Below are positions 48,947-58,651 of a stretch of 64,000 bases of DNA, one piece after another. The notes beneath the pieces are model-generated. The model searched no databases. It was not told the DNA's origin and was given only the letters and a program-made list of their open reading frames with translations. The position numbers and the translations under genes are program-made. Each line of letters begins with the position of its first letter. Position 1 is the first letter of the stretch. The stretch is from Flectonema sp. DT1601 (lineage: Eukaryota > Euglenozoa > Diplonemea > Diplonemida > Diplonemidae). The stretch spans positions 372,001-436,000 of the forward strand of contig OZ025861.1 of NCBI GenBank assembly GCA_964019425.1, read 5' to 3'.

Positions 48947-51900
48947 ATGACTTCGGATATTTCGTCTTGCGCCTCACACTCTCCATTTATACCTTCACGG
49001 CCAGTGGTTGCCGTGTTGAAAGATGCTTTGACAAATGGGACTGACAACTACCAAGCGGAGTTGTTGCAGATTGAGGACGCAGTTAAAATGAGTGGCTACG
49101 GAGGTGATGACGCATTACAAGTTTCACGTGATTTGGTAAGTTGTATTGAAAAAGATGATAAACGATTAGAAGAATGTTTAAGAAAACTATTAAACATTGT
49201 TGAACCATTCGATGTTGCGAGCATGATGAAGGTGTTCATTAGTTCAAAAGATTCAATCAATGCTGCTAAAGGAAAACACGTTGTTGTGATTGCTGGTAGA
49301 ACAGGTACAGGTAAAACTGTTACTTTACATTACCTAAGCGGGTCAAAATTGGAGAAGAACCAGCAACGCAAGGTCGTGGTGGTACAAGCAGCGGCTGGGA
49401 CGGAGGGTTGCAAAGTTGGGAGCGGTAGTTCCAGTTGCACCGCCTACCTGCAATCTGTCCCTTGCGTTGCTGACGCTAATGTTGTGCTGCTGGATACGGT
49501 AGGGTGGGGTGACACAAAAGGAGATGAGATTGAGGCTGCTTGCAACGCTGTTCTCGGAGCTGCCCTCCGGGAGTGTGCGAGTGTGCGGTTTTTACTAATT
49601 ATTGATTCTGGGTTTGCATACGAGAGATGTAAACCTTTGAAGGCAACCATCAAGGATTTCTGTAATCTCGTGAACCCGACACATCTAAATGACGTAGTGA
49701 AATGTACAACGTTTGGTATTACTCGATTCAAAGCTGAGCCGTTTGTTGATGAATGTATCGCTGATGTAGAAGAGTTGTTCAGTTCTAATGGGAACTTAAC
49801 GAATAATGAAAAACTAATATGTAAGTTACTGACTGGCCAATTGGAGTCGGGGATTCAGATAATTGACCCGGAGAGGGAATGGAGTAAATCTCCGAAGGAA
49901 GTGTTGGAGGCCGTGTTGAAGTCAGAACCCCTTCGTACACCGGAGAGCGCATTTCGTGTCCCCCTCTCTCAAGATTTGCGTCAAAAATTAGGACACCAGC
50001 TGCAAGTGTACAACGAAGCCGTTCAGAGATTGCTGGAAAGTTCAGACCACGAGCGTGCTGTAGAAATAATTGAAATAATAAAAAAACTACGAATGATGTT
50101 TGATGACTCAATTCTATTAAAGACAATGAATGAATGTTTACGAAAAGTTGAGCGAATGGTAAGTGACATTCTGAAGAAGGCATCCAGAAACCTGGATTCG
50201 TACTTTGCTAAATACCCGCAATACGTAGTGACTCCGGAAACAATCATTCAAAATAGTCGGGAAGTACAGGGTCTCCGGCGTTACTTTGCGGAAAGCTTTC
50301 CTGATATTGGATGGGACGAGGTGAATGTTGAGCAACAAGCAGAACAGTACGTAGAGTCAGTTCATATGGGTACTCCTGAAGAGATGGGAACGGCCGTACG
50401 GAAATGTAGAGAGTTGATGGGCCTAGGAATGCTGAGTGTGGATAAATCTCTTTCTCTTGTTCATGACAATATTCGTAAACAGTTCAATTCCTTCAGCAAG
50501 AACGCGATCGTTGGAATTGATGAAATGAGTAGCGTGAAGGAAATGATCAAACAGCTAGAGGCTTGCTGTCAATTTGCAAGTATCGCTGACGGAAGCTGTA
50601 GCTACAAGGAAGTGGTCGAGAGGTTTAGCGACAAGCTCGAGGACAAGTTGATGAGTGCTAAGCTCGCGGTGGAGAAGCTTCCGGTTGGCAATGAAGCCCT
50701 CTCTGGGCTGCTCGATTTTCTCATGAGAGTGACGGAGAAACAAGAGAAGCTTAAAGAGTTGCAAGTAGAAGTAAAGTATCTTGAGAGGGGGTTGCGTAAC
50801 CTGGGTGATCACGTTGAGGAGATCTTCAAGAAGGCGACAAGTACGATGGGTGGAGCCGATGCTGAGATGTACCTGTCCATCGGGAAAGTGTTAGAAAGGT
50901 CGTGGGGACATGATTACCAGTCACGGAAGGAAAGTAGCTTTGTGCAAGTCGAGTGCGCAGTACAGAAGTTCTTAGACGGTGACGTCAGCGACGTGTATCG
51001 ATGCATCCGAAGTGTGGGGCACCCGTTGGCTTGTGACGCAGACCTCGCAGGGAGCTTTGTGTGGAACCAGAAGTGCGAGCGTACGTGGGACCACCTTTCT
51101 AAGTTGCAGAAGTTGGTTGAACTGGTACGCGGGGTTTTGCCATTGACAGCAGCTATGGTTGAGAAAAGACTCATCGCCCCTCGCATCGACGATTTGGGGA
51201 AGCTTTGCGACGGCATTGAGAAGACTCTTGAGGGTCCCATGGGGCGGGTTCATTGTTTAGAAGAGGTAAGAGACAAATACATCGCAGCAGACCCGAGGTT
51301 GTTGTTACTACAGAAACTGGGAGTACTGGGTGACATTGTCGACTGCGAGTCTGATGATGCTCAGAAGATTCTGAATGACAGGAGGGAGAGGATGCAAAAC
51401 AAAATAATCAATATAGAGAAAGGTATTACTGCTGTAGGAGAGAAGTTGGATAGCAGACGTAACCTTTTTGACGACAGCAACATTGAGACTGCAGAAGAAG
51501 CGAATGATATCATCGACGACTTTGATATGAGAATACCGAAGGCTGAGGGCAAGCTGCGTTCGTTAGAAAGTCTCTGTAATCAGTGTAAGTCACAAAAGAG
51601 AAAAAAATTAGATGCTAATGGTTACAAAAACATTACAGAACTTAGGAAGGCCATCCAGGATGAAAAGAATGAGGTGGATCAAATGATATCACAACGGGAG
51701 GAATACGTGTGTGTGCTCAAAGAGCTCGCAAACATTAATAAGATTCCTGCTGAAGTTGATCCCGAAATGCATCAAGGCTTAGGTCTGGAAGAAGTGTTGA
51801 CGAGGTTGAAGAACCAATTAGACGAACATCAGCGACAGCAAAGAGATGTAGACGCGCAGCTGAAGGTACTGAAGAACGATGTTGTTTCTCGGGAGGCTGC

Positions 51901-54900
51901 ATCAGTACTTCGTGAGGCGCGCATTAGTTCAGTATTTGATTTGGTAACCGAATTGCGTGACAAAAAGATGGAAGCACGTGAGTCTACTTACACAGAGCTG
52001 GGATCAGAAGGACTGCAGGAGTTAGAGACTGTGTTGGATGCCAATGTTGAGTTTCGGCGTGCAGCGGTTCTTCGAGATGATTTAATCAGAAGGGCGAAAT
52101 CTGTAGCTGAAAGAAAAGCATTCGAAGCTGTGAAGTCGATCAAGGAGGTGTGCAACATGATTATCGACGAGTGGAAGTCGGAGTCTGCTGTTCAAGTCGT
52201 GCAGTTAGTGGATGACGTGTTTAGGTTTTTCAATTCGATGCCTGAGGTGTATAAGCGCCACAGCTTTGACAAGCTAAGGGAGCCGCTGATGGGCGCACTG
52301 GAAACGGTGCGCAATCTGCGATTCAACGATGATCCTGACAGGCTGTTCTTCGCTCGCAGTTGCTATGTAATAAAGCTGTTGAGTGAATCTACTGCAGTAG
52401 AAGTACGTAATATGTTTGATCCCCTTTACAAGAAGAGCGAGCAAGACTTGGAAGACATGTTAGAGCACAGCATGCCCGAAAAGATCGACGAAGCTGAACT
52501 CGACATCGTGGAAGAGAAACTTGCTCTGTACGGCCAGCTTGATGCTGCACATCGGGCAACTTTCAAGAGTCAAAACGTAAAGAAAAACCTGCTAGCTAAG
52601 GTCAAGAAACAGCTTGACGAGGGCATTGTTGCTGTTCCGGGCAGTGATTCAGCTTTCTTTAGAGAGATGAGAGAAGGACAAAGGCAACTGAGGATAGCCA
52701 AGCGAGTGAAGGAACTGCTGTCAGAAAGCCAGGCAAAACAGCTCGTAGATGTGTGCAATCGGATGAGGGAACATTTCTCTTCTCTACTTTGGGAAAAGTT
52801 AAAGTCGATGAACACGTCGGGAGAAAGTTGTGTGAAGCTGAGTGAGAAGTTGGAGATGTTCTCAGAATTTAGGGATCTGATGACTGAAGAGGTTGCTTTG
52901 GATTACGAAAGGTTACATAAAAGTGAACGAACAGTAACCGACGACATCCTTGAAGCGTTAGTCGAAAATGACCCCTTGGAATGGAGAGTGAACTTCTGGA
53001 GAGACTTGAAGAGAATGGAGGCCGAAGGGTTGAATCGTGAGACCGAGAGAAAGATATCTGAAAACATACGGAAGACGTACCTCGACAAGATTTTAGACGA
53101 AACACTTGTAACAAAACTGAGAAAAATGAAAGACCATCTGCCTGAGATGGGGACATTCGAGCATTTGGCAGATGAACTGAAGGATAAATTAGACGACTAC
53201 ACTTCGAAACTTGATCAGGAGCAGTCTTCTGCAAAGGGTCAAGTGCTTCTTGCAGTAAAGCACGACAATTATGAAATCTTGTGGAATACTGATAGCAAGC
53301 TGCCTAGGCGGAGTATTGTAAATGAGATGAATGATCTCTTGAGGGATGAAGAGGAGAAATACATGTCTGGAGAAACGCTATCATGCAGCGATGTGCTTCT
53401 TGCGCTGCACTGCAAGGAGTTAGCAGGTGATTCAAATGTCCCAGCTATGAGGTTGATGAGGCAAGCGTGCAATTCTGATTTCGATAATAAAAACTGGAAG
53501 GGAATTCTCTTTTGGGTCACATGCTTGTACAAGACGACAAACAATCGCGATCACACATTCATCGGGAAGTTCCTCGAGTCTTGCGGTTTACCTCCAGTTT
53601 TGAAGAAATTGAAGAGATCGTTCAGTGATTTGAAGGAATCTATGAATGGAGTCCTGCGTGACAATACTTTCACTCACCTTGAACACATTTCAGACAAGTG
53701 GAACGAGCTTGAGAATATCTGCGAAACGTTGGCTACGGTGTGGAAGCAATCATCAGGTTTACCCGACGGGATCCCTTGCGCAGAGATTCTGAAATCGACA
53801 GGCAGTGTGGTACCCGAGTGGAGCAAGTGGAAGGATGATGTAGTCAAAAAGGTAAATGAGAACCAGCAGAACATTGCTGAGAAAGGTAGCGAGTTGGTTA
53901 ATTCATTTCTCGCAACCCAAGATTCGGTAGCACGCAAACAGCTTAACGAGGAACTGACGAAAAGCATCACCGCGTTACAGTCAATTACGACACGAGGGGC
54001 TGACGTTGTAGGACTCGCAGCTGTGCCCGAAATCAAGAACATCCTTTCTAAGGAAATTACTAAGCTGCGTGAGAAAGCAATCAAAGGCATCACAGAAAAG
54101 GATTGGGTGAAGGTGAACCAGATTATCGAATCACTGTCTGCACTTCGGGACAATGCGGTGTCCTTTGTGGCTGATGCTGCCTGCCCTGTGTCTGCCGAGG
54201 TTAGGAAAGCAGCTACTGACAAGTTGGGAGAATACATCAAACTTCAACACACAGACATTGTTGAGTGTCTTATTGGGATGCAGCAGATGAGTGATAGCGT
54301 TGAGATGTTAAGAGTGGTTGCACAGAAACATATATCTACTGTTCTTGAGTCATACGTAAAGTCATATGGTCCAAAGAAGCTGCCTGAATTAGTAGAGAGC
54401 CTTCGAAGTCACAAGAGTGGTATTGGAGAGCTACTAGTGACCGAACATCAAATATTCAAATCTTTTAGTATCCAACTTTGGAAAGAGAGGGCAGGAAAAC
54501 GTGATATCAAAGATGTTATGGAAGACCTTCATCAAAAGAATCCAGAGATGTCAAAGGATGAAATCAGTAAGCTACGAAAGGCTCATGACTTCGTAATGGA
54601 GAAAACAGAATCATACATCAGAGAACACTACCTGGGTGGGAATTCGGCAGTCGAACAACTTGTAAAAAAAACAAAACAAATGGGTTTTGATATTGCCAAC
54701 AAAAATGTTATTAGGAAGTTTGCAGAACTATTTCTATCAAACGATGGATTGTTAGATTTAGTCGCACATGTTTCCGCTATTTGGACTTTAAAGGGAAGTG
54801 ACAGGGGCAGCAAGGAAAGCGAATTCTTGCGAAAGCTTCACTCGATACAGGTGCTGGCAATCGTGCGCTCTCTCGGATCGAAAACATTCTTGGAGGGTTC

Positions 54901-57190
54901 GTTCGTGCAGGTGTCAACCGGAGAAGGGAAGTCAGTAGTGCTGTCAATACTCGCTGCTGTATGCTCCTTGTTAGGAATAACACCCTACGTAGTATGCCAC
55001 AGTTCGTACCTGAGTACGAGAGACGAAGACGACAGTTCAGACTTTCTGAAGGAACTCGATGTAGGTGCTTTCTATGGAACAATAAACCAGTGCTGTGAAG
55101 ATGTCCTGAGAGGAAAGGCACTCCGTGAAGCAGGAGAAGGGCTGCTCAATGGAGACAAGCCTCAAGTTACTCAACTGGATCGTGTTAAGCGTATTTTGCT
55201 TATTGATGAGGTAGACGTCTTCATGAGTGAGTCCTTCTACGGACAAGTGTATTTACCTTCAATGAAGCGTAGTGCTGCTGACCTGAAACCCCTGACTGAC
55301 TTCTTGTGGGAGAACAAGGACAACGAGGAGAAAATGAAGTGGAATCAAGTCCGAGTGCTGAAGGAATTCGAAGACGCAGCTGCTGCGTTATCCATCTGCG
55401 GGAATCTATTTAATGAAGCGGTGCGATCTATGATTGAAGATCTGAAGTACTTTAAAAAGGCTTCTGATTATGTCGTCACCAAGGAGGACGATGGGTCGCT
55501 TAAAATTGGATACGTAGAACAAGACTGCATAGATTACACGAGAGTGGATGAGTACCGTACCTTGTGGGCAATCTACGAAGCGTATCACGGAGATGATACC
55601 ATTGACGAAGAAACTCGAGAGTATAAGCTGCGTCAAGAAGTGTACCTGCTATTCAAGTTGGGGGAGTACTCTTACATGGACCTAGCGAGGGATGAGTTCT
55701 CCAATATTATCGGAGTATCAGGTACGCTGCCACAGAGTTCCTCAGAGAAGGATATCGTGAAGGACCTCGGAATCAAATACCAAACAGTAATGCCATCAAT
55801 GTACGGCCCAAGTAACTTGAAATTTGATGAAAGAAATGATGTGCAGGCCGAGGAATCAGGAGAGGTACACTACTCTGTGGTATTACGAGAAATTAAGATG
55901 AGATTAGGAGAGGGGAAGAGAAGTGTTCTTGTACTGTTCGAGTCTGAGCAGCAGATCGGTGACTACATGAAACGTATGGAGAAAACTGAAGATGAGAAGA
56001 CATTGAGAAGTATTCAAAGGATGGTAGAGGGGAATACACATTCTGAGAGAATGGCACGCACGAAGAGAGCGACTACCCCGGGAGTGGTGACATTCGCAGT
56101 GCGTGTCCTCGGACGTGGAACTGACTTCTATGTTACGATGGAGAGTATGCTTGCTGCAGGAGGGATGCACGTGATCCAGACCTTCATGGGCTCCATGTCA
56201 GAGCACTTACAGATCAAGGGACGCACTGCTCGTCAGGGTCAGGTAGGTTCCTTCTCAATGATAATTGATATTGGTGGATTGGATACATTTGGAATTAGTC
56301 GTAGCGTTGCGATGGAGCAAACGAAGAACAAGACTTTGTACAAGTTTCTTTGTGATGCCAGCACTGACCACCACACGAAGATGCTGCAGTTACAAATAAT
56401 AGACGCAAAAGGCTCAACAAAGGAGCACAGACACTCGATGGATTTCAGGTCTGAGCTACTCAGAGGTAAGTTATGCAAGAAGTCTTTTGTGGACAAGCTG
56501 CTTAAATGGAACAAGGGACCCAAATATGAAAAGGCAACGAGTAGAACTGTAATCCTCTTAGACGGTACAGGGTCAATGTCTAATCTCATCCACGGAGCGA
56601 AGGCTGTTCTTCGCGAAGTGTTTGAGAGGATTTATTTTATTTTGGAAGAAGCTGACAATTCTCTACTTAGCTTTTCTATTCAAATTGTTGTTTATCGCAG
56701 CTACAATTGGAAGCTTCTTCAGGTTTCTAAATGGTGCGATACGGCGGGGGATCTGTGTGGATTTCTTCAGGATGTCAAAGCTGAGGGTGGTTATAGAAAC
56801 GAAGCAGTTGAAGTAGGTCTAAATCATGTTAATAATGAAGACAACGTGACACAAGTTATCCTCATGGGTGACGCTCCTGCGAGCACGGATGAAGATCTAA
56901 CTTATCTTGCATCAGCTTACAAAGTGACTACTACCGACTGGAAGACAGAAACTCGCGCGTTAGCAGACAAAGAGATACCCGTGCACTCCTTTTACCTAGC
57001 CCCTTGGGCAAAGGAAAACTTTAATGAAATATCAAGTATGACTTCTGGGGAATGTAAAAGACTTGATGTGTCCAGCTCTAGCGCTGCTGATGAGATGACT
57101 GACTTATGGAGTCTCCGAGTGTTGGAGGATATTGGTGGTGACGTGTTGGTTTCACAGTACCGTAAACGTTATGCAAGTCACACCTCATAG
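48947..57190 (+). CDS. Giant GTPase - coiled-coil - SecA motor - VWA protein, copy D
   Basis: An uninterrupted frame of 2,747 residues from ATG 48947. GTPase-like motifs GRTGTGKT (117-124) and DTVGWGD; short Cys cluster CNQCKSQKRKK; SecA TGEGKS from T1991; DEVD, SGTLP, GRGTD and GRTARQG intact; VWA loop DGTGSMS from D2539 and second loop MGDAP. In the helical region it is nearest to the second block of copy C, and downstream of the SecA motor it is almost the same as B and C. A substitution pair near the end of the motor (ESMLAAGG instead of QSMLDAGG) is unique to this copy. It is the last gene of the array; the next gene is unrelated. Confidence 0.88.
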   Translation: MTSDISSCASHSPFIPSRPVVAVLKDALTNGTDNYQAELLQIEDAVKMSGYGGDDALQVSRDLVSCIEKDDKRLEECLRKLLNIVEPFDVASMMKVFISSKDSINAAKGKHVVVIAGRTGTGKTVTLHYLSGSKLEKNQQRKVVVVQAAAGTEGCKVGSGSSSCTAYLQSVPCVADANVVLLDTVGWGDTKGDEIEAACNAVLGAALRECASVRFLLIIDSGFAYERCKPLKATIKDFCNLVNPTHLNDVVKCTTFGITRFKAEPFVDECIADVEELFSSNGNLTNNEKLICKLLTGQLESGIQIIDPEREWSKSPKEVLEAVLKSEPLRTPESAFRVPLSQDLRQKLGHQLQVYNEAVQRLLESSDHERAVEIIEIIKKLRMMFDDSILLKTMNECLRKVERMVSDILKKASRNLDSYFAKYPQYVVTPETIIQNSREVQGLRRYFAESFPDIGWDEVNVEQQAEQYVESVHMGTPEEMGTAVRKCRELMGLGMLSVDKSLSLVHDNIRKQFNSFSKNAIVGIDEMSSVKEMIKQLEACCQFASIADGSCSYKEVVERFSDKLEDKLMSAKLAVEKLPVGNEALSGLLDFLMRVTEKQEKLKELQVEVKYLERGLRNLGDHVEEIFKKATSTMGGADAEMYLSIGKVLERSWGHDYQSRKESSFVQVECAVQKFLDGDVSDVYRCIRSVGHPLACDADLAGSFVWNQKCERTWDHLSKLQKLVELVRGVLPLTAAMVEKRLIAPRIDDLGKLCDGIEKTLEGPMGRVHCLEEVRDKYIAADPRLLLLQKLGVLGDIVDCESDDAQKILNDRRERMQNKIINIEKGITAVGEKLDSRRNLFDDSNIETAEEANDIIDDFDMRIPKAEGKLRSLESLCNQCKSQKRKKLDANGYKNITELRKAIQDEKNEVDQMISQREEYVCVLKELANINKIPAEVDPEMHQGLGLEEVLTRLKNQLDEHQRQQRDVDAQLKVLKNDVVSREAASVLREARISSVFDLVTELRDKKMEARESTYTELGSEGLQELETVLDANVEFRRAAVLRDDLIRRAKSVAERKAFEAVKSIKEVCNMIIDEWKSESAVQVVQLVDDVFRFFNSMPEVYKRHSFDKLREPLMGALETVRNLRFNDDPDRLFFARSCYVIKLLSESTAVEVRNMFDPLYKKSEQDLEDMLEHSMPEKIDEAELDIVEEKLALYGQLDAAHRATFKSQNVKKNLLAKVKKQLDEGIVAVPGSDSAFFREMREGQRQLRIAKRVKELLSESQAKQLVDVCNRMREHFSSLLWEKLKSMNTSGESCVKLSEKLEMFSEFRDLMTEEVALDYERLHKSERTVTDDILEALVENDPLEWRVNFWRDLKRMEAEGLNRETERKISENIRKTYLDKILDETLVTKLRKMKDHLPEMGTFEHLADELKDKLDDYTSKLDQEQSSAKGQVLLAVKHDNYEILWNTDSKLPRRSIVNEMNDLLRDEEEKYMSGETLSCSDVLLALHCKELAGDSNVPAMRLMRQACNSDFDNKNWKGILFWVTCLYKTTNNRDHTFIGKFLESCGLPPVLKKLKRSFSDLKESMNGVLRDNTFTHLEHISDKWNELENICETLATVWKQSSGLPDGIPCAEILKSTGSVVPEWSKWKDDVVKKVNENQQNIAEKGSELVNSFLATQDSVARKQLNEELTKSITALQSITTRGADVVGLAAVPEIKNILSKEITKLREKAIKGITEKDWVKVNQIIESLSALRDNAVSFVADAACPVSAEVRKAATDKLGEYIKLQHTDIVECLIGMQQMSDSVEMLRVVAQKHISTVLESYVKSYGPKKLPELVESLRSHKSGIGELLVTEHQIFKSFSIQLWKERAGKRDIKDVMEDLHQKNPEMSKDEISKLRKAHDFVMEKTESYIREHYLGGNSAVEQLVKKTKQMGFDIANKNVIRKFAELFLSNDGLLDLVAHVSAIWTLKGSDRGSKESEFLRKLHSIQVLAIVRSLGSKTFLEGSFVQVSTGEGKSVVLSILAAVCSLLGITPYVVCHSSYLSTRDEDDSSDFLKELDVGAFYGTINQCCEDVLRGKALREAGEGLLNGDKPQVTQLDRVKRILLIDEVDVFMSESFYGQVYLPSMKRSAADLKPLTDFLWENKDNEEKMKWNQVRVLKEFEDAAAALSICGNLFNEAVRSMIEDLKYFKKASDYVVTKEDDGSLKIGYVEQDCIDYTRVDEYRTLWAIYEAYHGDDTIDEETREYKLRQEVYLLFKLGEYSYMDLARDEFSNIIGVSGTLPQSSSEKDIVKDLGIKYQTVMPSMYGPSNLKFDERNDVQAEESGEVHYSVVLREIKMRLGEGKRSVLVLFESEQQIGDYMKRMEKTEDEKTLRSIQRMVEGNTHSERMARTKRATTPGVVTFAVRVLGRGTDFYVTMESMLAAGGMHVIQTFMGSMSEHLQIKGRTARQGQVGSFSMIIDIGGLDTFGISRSVAMEQTKNKTLYKFLCDASTDHHTKMLQLQIIDAKGSTKEHRHSMDFRSELLRGKLCKKSFVDKLLKWNKGPKYEKATSRTVILLDGTGSMSNLIHGAKAVLREVFERIYFILEEADNSLLSFSIQIVVYRSYNWKLLQVSKWCDTAGDLCGFLQDVKAEGGYRNEAVEVGLNHVNNEDNVTQVILMGDAPASTDEDLTYLASAYKVTTTDWKTETRALADKEIPVHSFYLAPWAKENFNEISSMTSGECKRLDVSSSSAADEMTDLWSLRVLEDIGGDVLVSQYRKRYASHTS

Positions 57191-57552
57191 ACTGACTATT
57201 CACCAACTCAACTTGTTCTTTGTTGATAATTCATATAAAACTACCGACTTAAGTAGTAGACTGCCTGACTACATCCAAGCTTTCTATGTTTCTTTTCAGG
57301 TTAAGGCGCCTCCTGCGGTGAAATCCTTTTAATGGTTTTATTTTATCTTCCCCTGTTTCTTCTATTTTCTGAACCAGTGTGGCGTGCTCTCCCTCTCTGT
57401 GACTAACGTTAGACGTGTTTCAGGTTATTCATCGTCTCTTGTCGTCTGCGAAAGTCTCGTGGTTGGCTGGTTGCTATCCTGGGCTTCGTATATAAAAAGA
57501 AATGATTATAATAAAATGTTTGTTACAAATAATTATTATCTCTCTCACTACC
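57191..57552 (+). other. 3' flank of gene D with poly(A) signal
   Basis: Family 3' UTR without the 37-bp segment (as after the 11550 remnant), then the GTGACTAACG version shared with copy C. TATATAAAA-like sequence near 57489 and AATAAA at 57510-57515 follow. No gene. Confidence 0.6.
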
Positions 57553-58089
57553 CGGTATTGATATCTCATATTGTGTGTGAATACAAAACTGTGTCTCAGC
57601 GGTGTCTTAGCTGCTATGGTTTAATTTTTTATTTTATTTAGTTTTTTTGATTCGAACACAAAAGTTTCCAAAACCTCCGAGTAGGAGATGGATATTATTG
57701 TAGTGATTTTCAGAAACTTTTTGTTAGCTTTTTTCACATTTTTTTTAAATATTTTTTTTTTCCCCTCTAAAATACCGAACGATCCTTTGTATGAAGTTAG
57801 TCTCACTCTAACTTGTTTTTCTTTTCTAAACCTCCCCAGTGTAGTCCTCAAATGGACAATCTCATTAATGTTTTGAAAACCCGACAGATAATTAGTAAGG
57901 AAACGACTCTTGTCGTCTGCGAAAGTCTCGTGGTTGGCTGGTGGCGATCTAACTGTTTCCCCATGTTGAGGTTTTCTAAACCCCCCCAGTTGTGTAGTCC
58001 TCAACTGGTGGATGATAATTACTTAGTATTTATTACAAATAATTATTATCGCTCACTACCCGGTATTGGTATGTCATGTTGCGTGTGAA
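57553..58089 (+). repeat. Diverged terminal leader units at the right edge of the array
   Basis: A unit starts with CGGTATTG at 57553 and is clearly altered after GGTGTCTTAG (T-rich replacement sequence), returns to the standard sequence from CTAAAATACC (~57767), and another start, CGGTATTGGTATGTCATG, appears at 58061. Similarity ends near 58100. This is the decayed right boundary of the array. Confidence 0.65.
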
Positions 58090-58651
58090 TACAAAACTGT
58101 GTAGCAATTCATTGCGAATTGATTAAATCATCACCTGAATCCCACCCCCTGTCTTTTTTTTAAATTTTTTTTTTTTTTTTTTTTTTGTTGTCACCTCGAG
58201 TGACACTTCCTTCCTATCATTTTTATAATTTAGTATTAACATCAGTTTGGTGGAAAGTTGTCTTTTTTTTTTTTTTTTGATTGCTGAGTCTCAGTAAACA
58301 GTTCCAGATTAGGTCCTCTGTCACTGAATTTCCTCAACAAGCTCCCCCTCCCTTTCCCTCTTTTCTACATTAACTCTAATCCCACGTTTCTTGATAACTG
58401 TTTGGAATGGTTAAAGAAGGGACCTTCTGACGTCGAACCACAAATACTATTCCACTTGTTTTCTTCACTAAAAGAACTGGTTTAAGAGATTCATGTATCC
58501 GACATTGAGTATTTAATTTGTTTAATGTCCTCACCGTTTATTGTTTTCCATGTTACGGTTTGCGTTGATTCTTCTGTTAGTTTTTTTTTTTTTTTTTTTT
58601 TCACTTACATACTTCCATCTAACAGATATATATAAATAATGAATAAGATTC
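58090..58651 (+). other. T-rich intergenic region before the fibronectin-like gene
   Basis: Unique sequence with several long T runs (near 58160-58190, 58262-58280 and 58580-58602). No gene, tRNA or array repeat is seen. It should contain the promoter of the downstream ORF; an in-frame TGA at 58640-58642 lies just before its ATG. Confidence 0.4.

Noticed and set aside
58090-58651. tRNA or other small RNA gene in the T-rich gap
   Set aside because: No cloverleaf, box A/B or other recognisable structure was found by eye.
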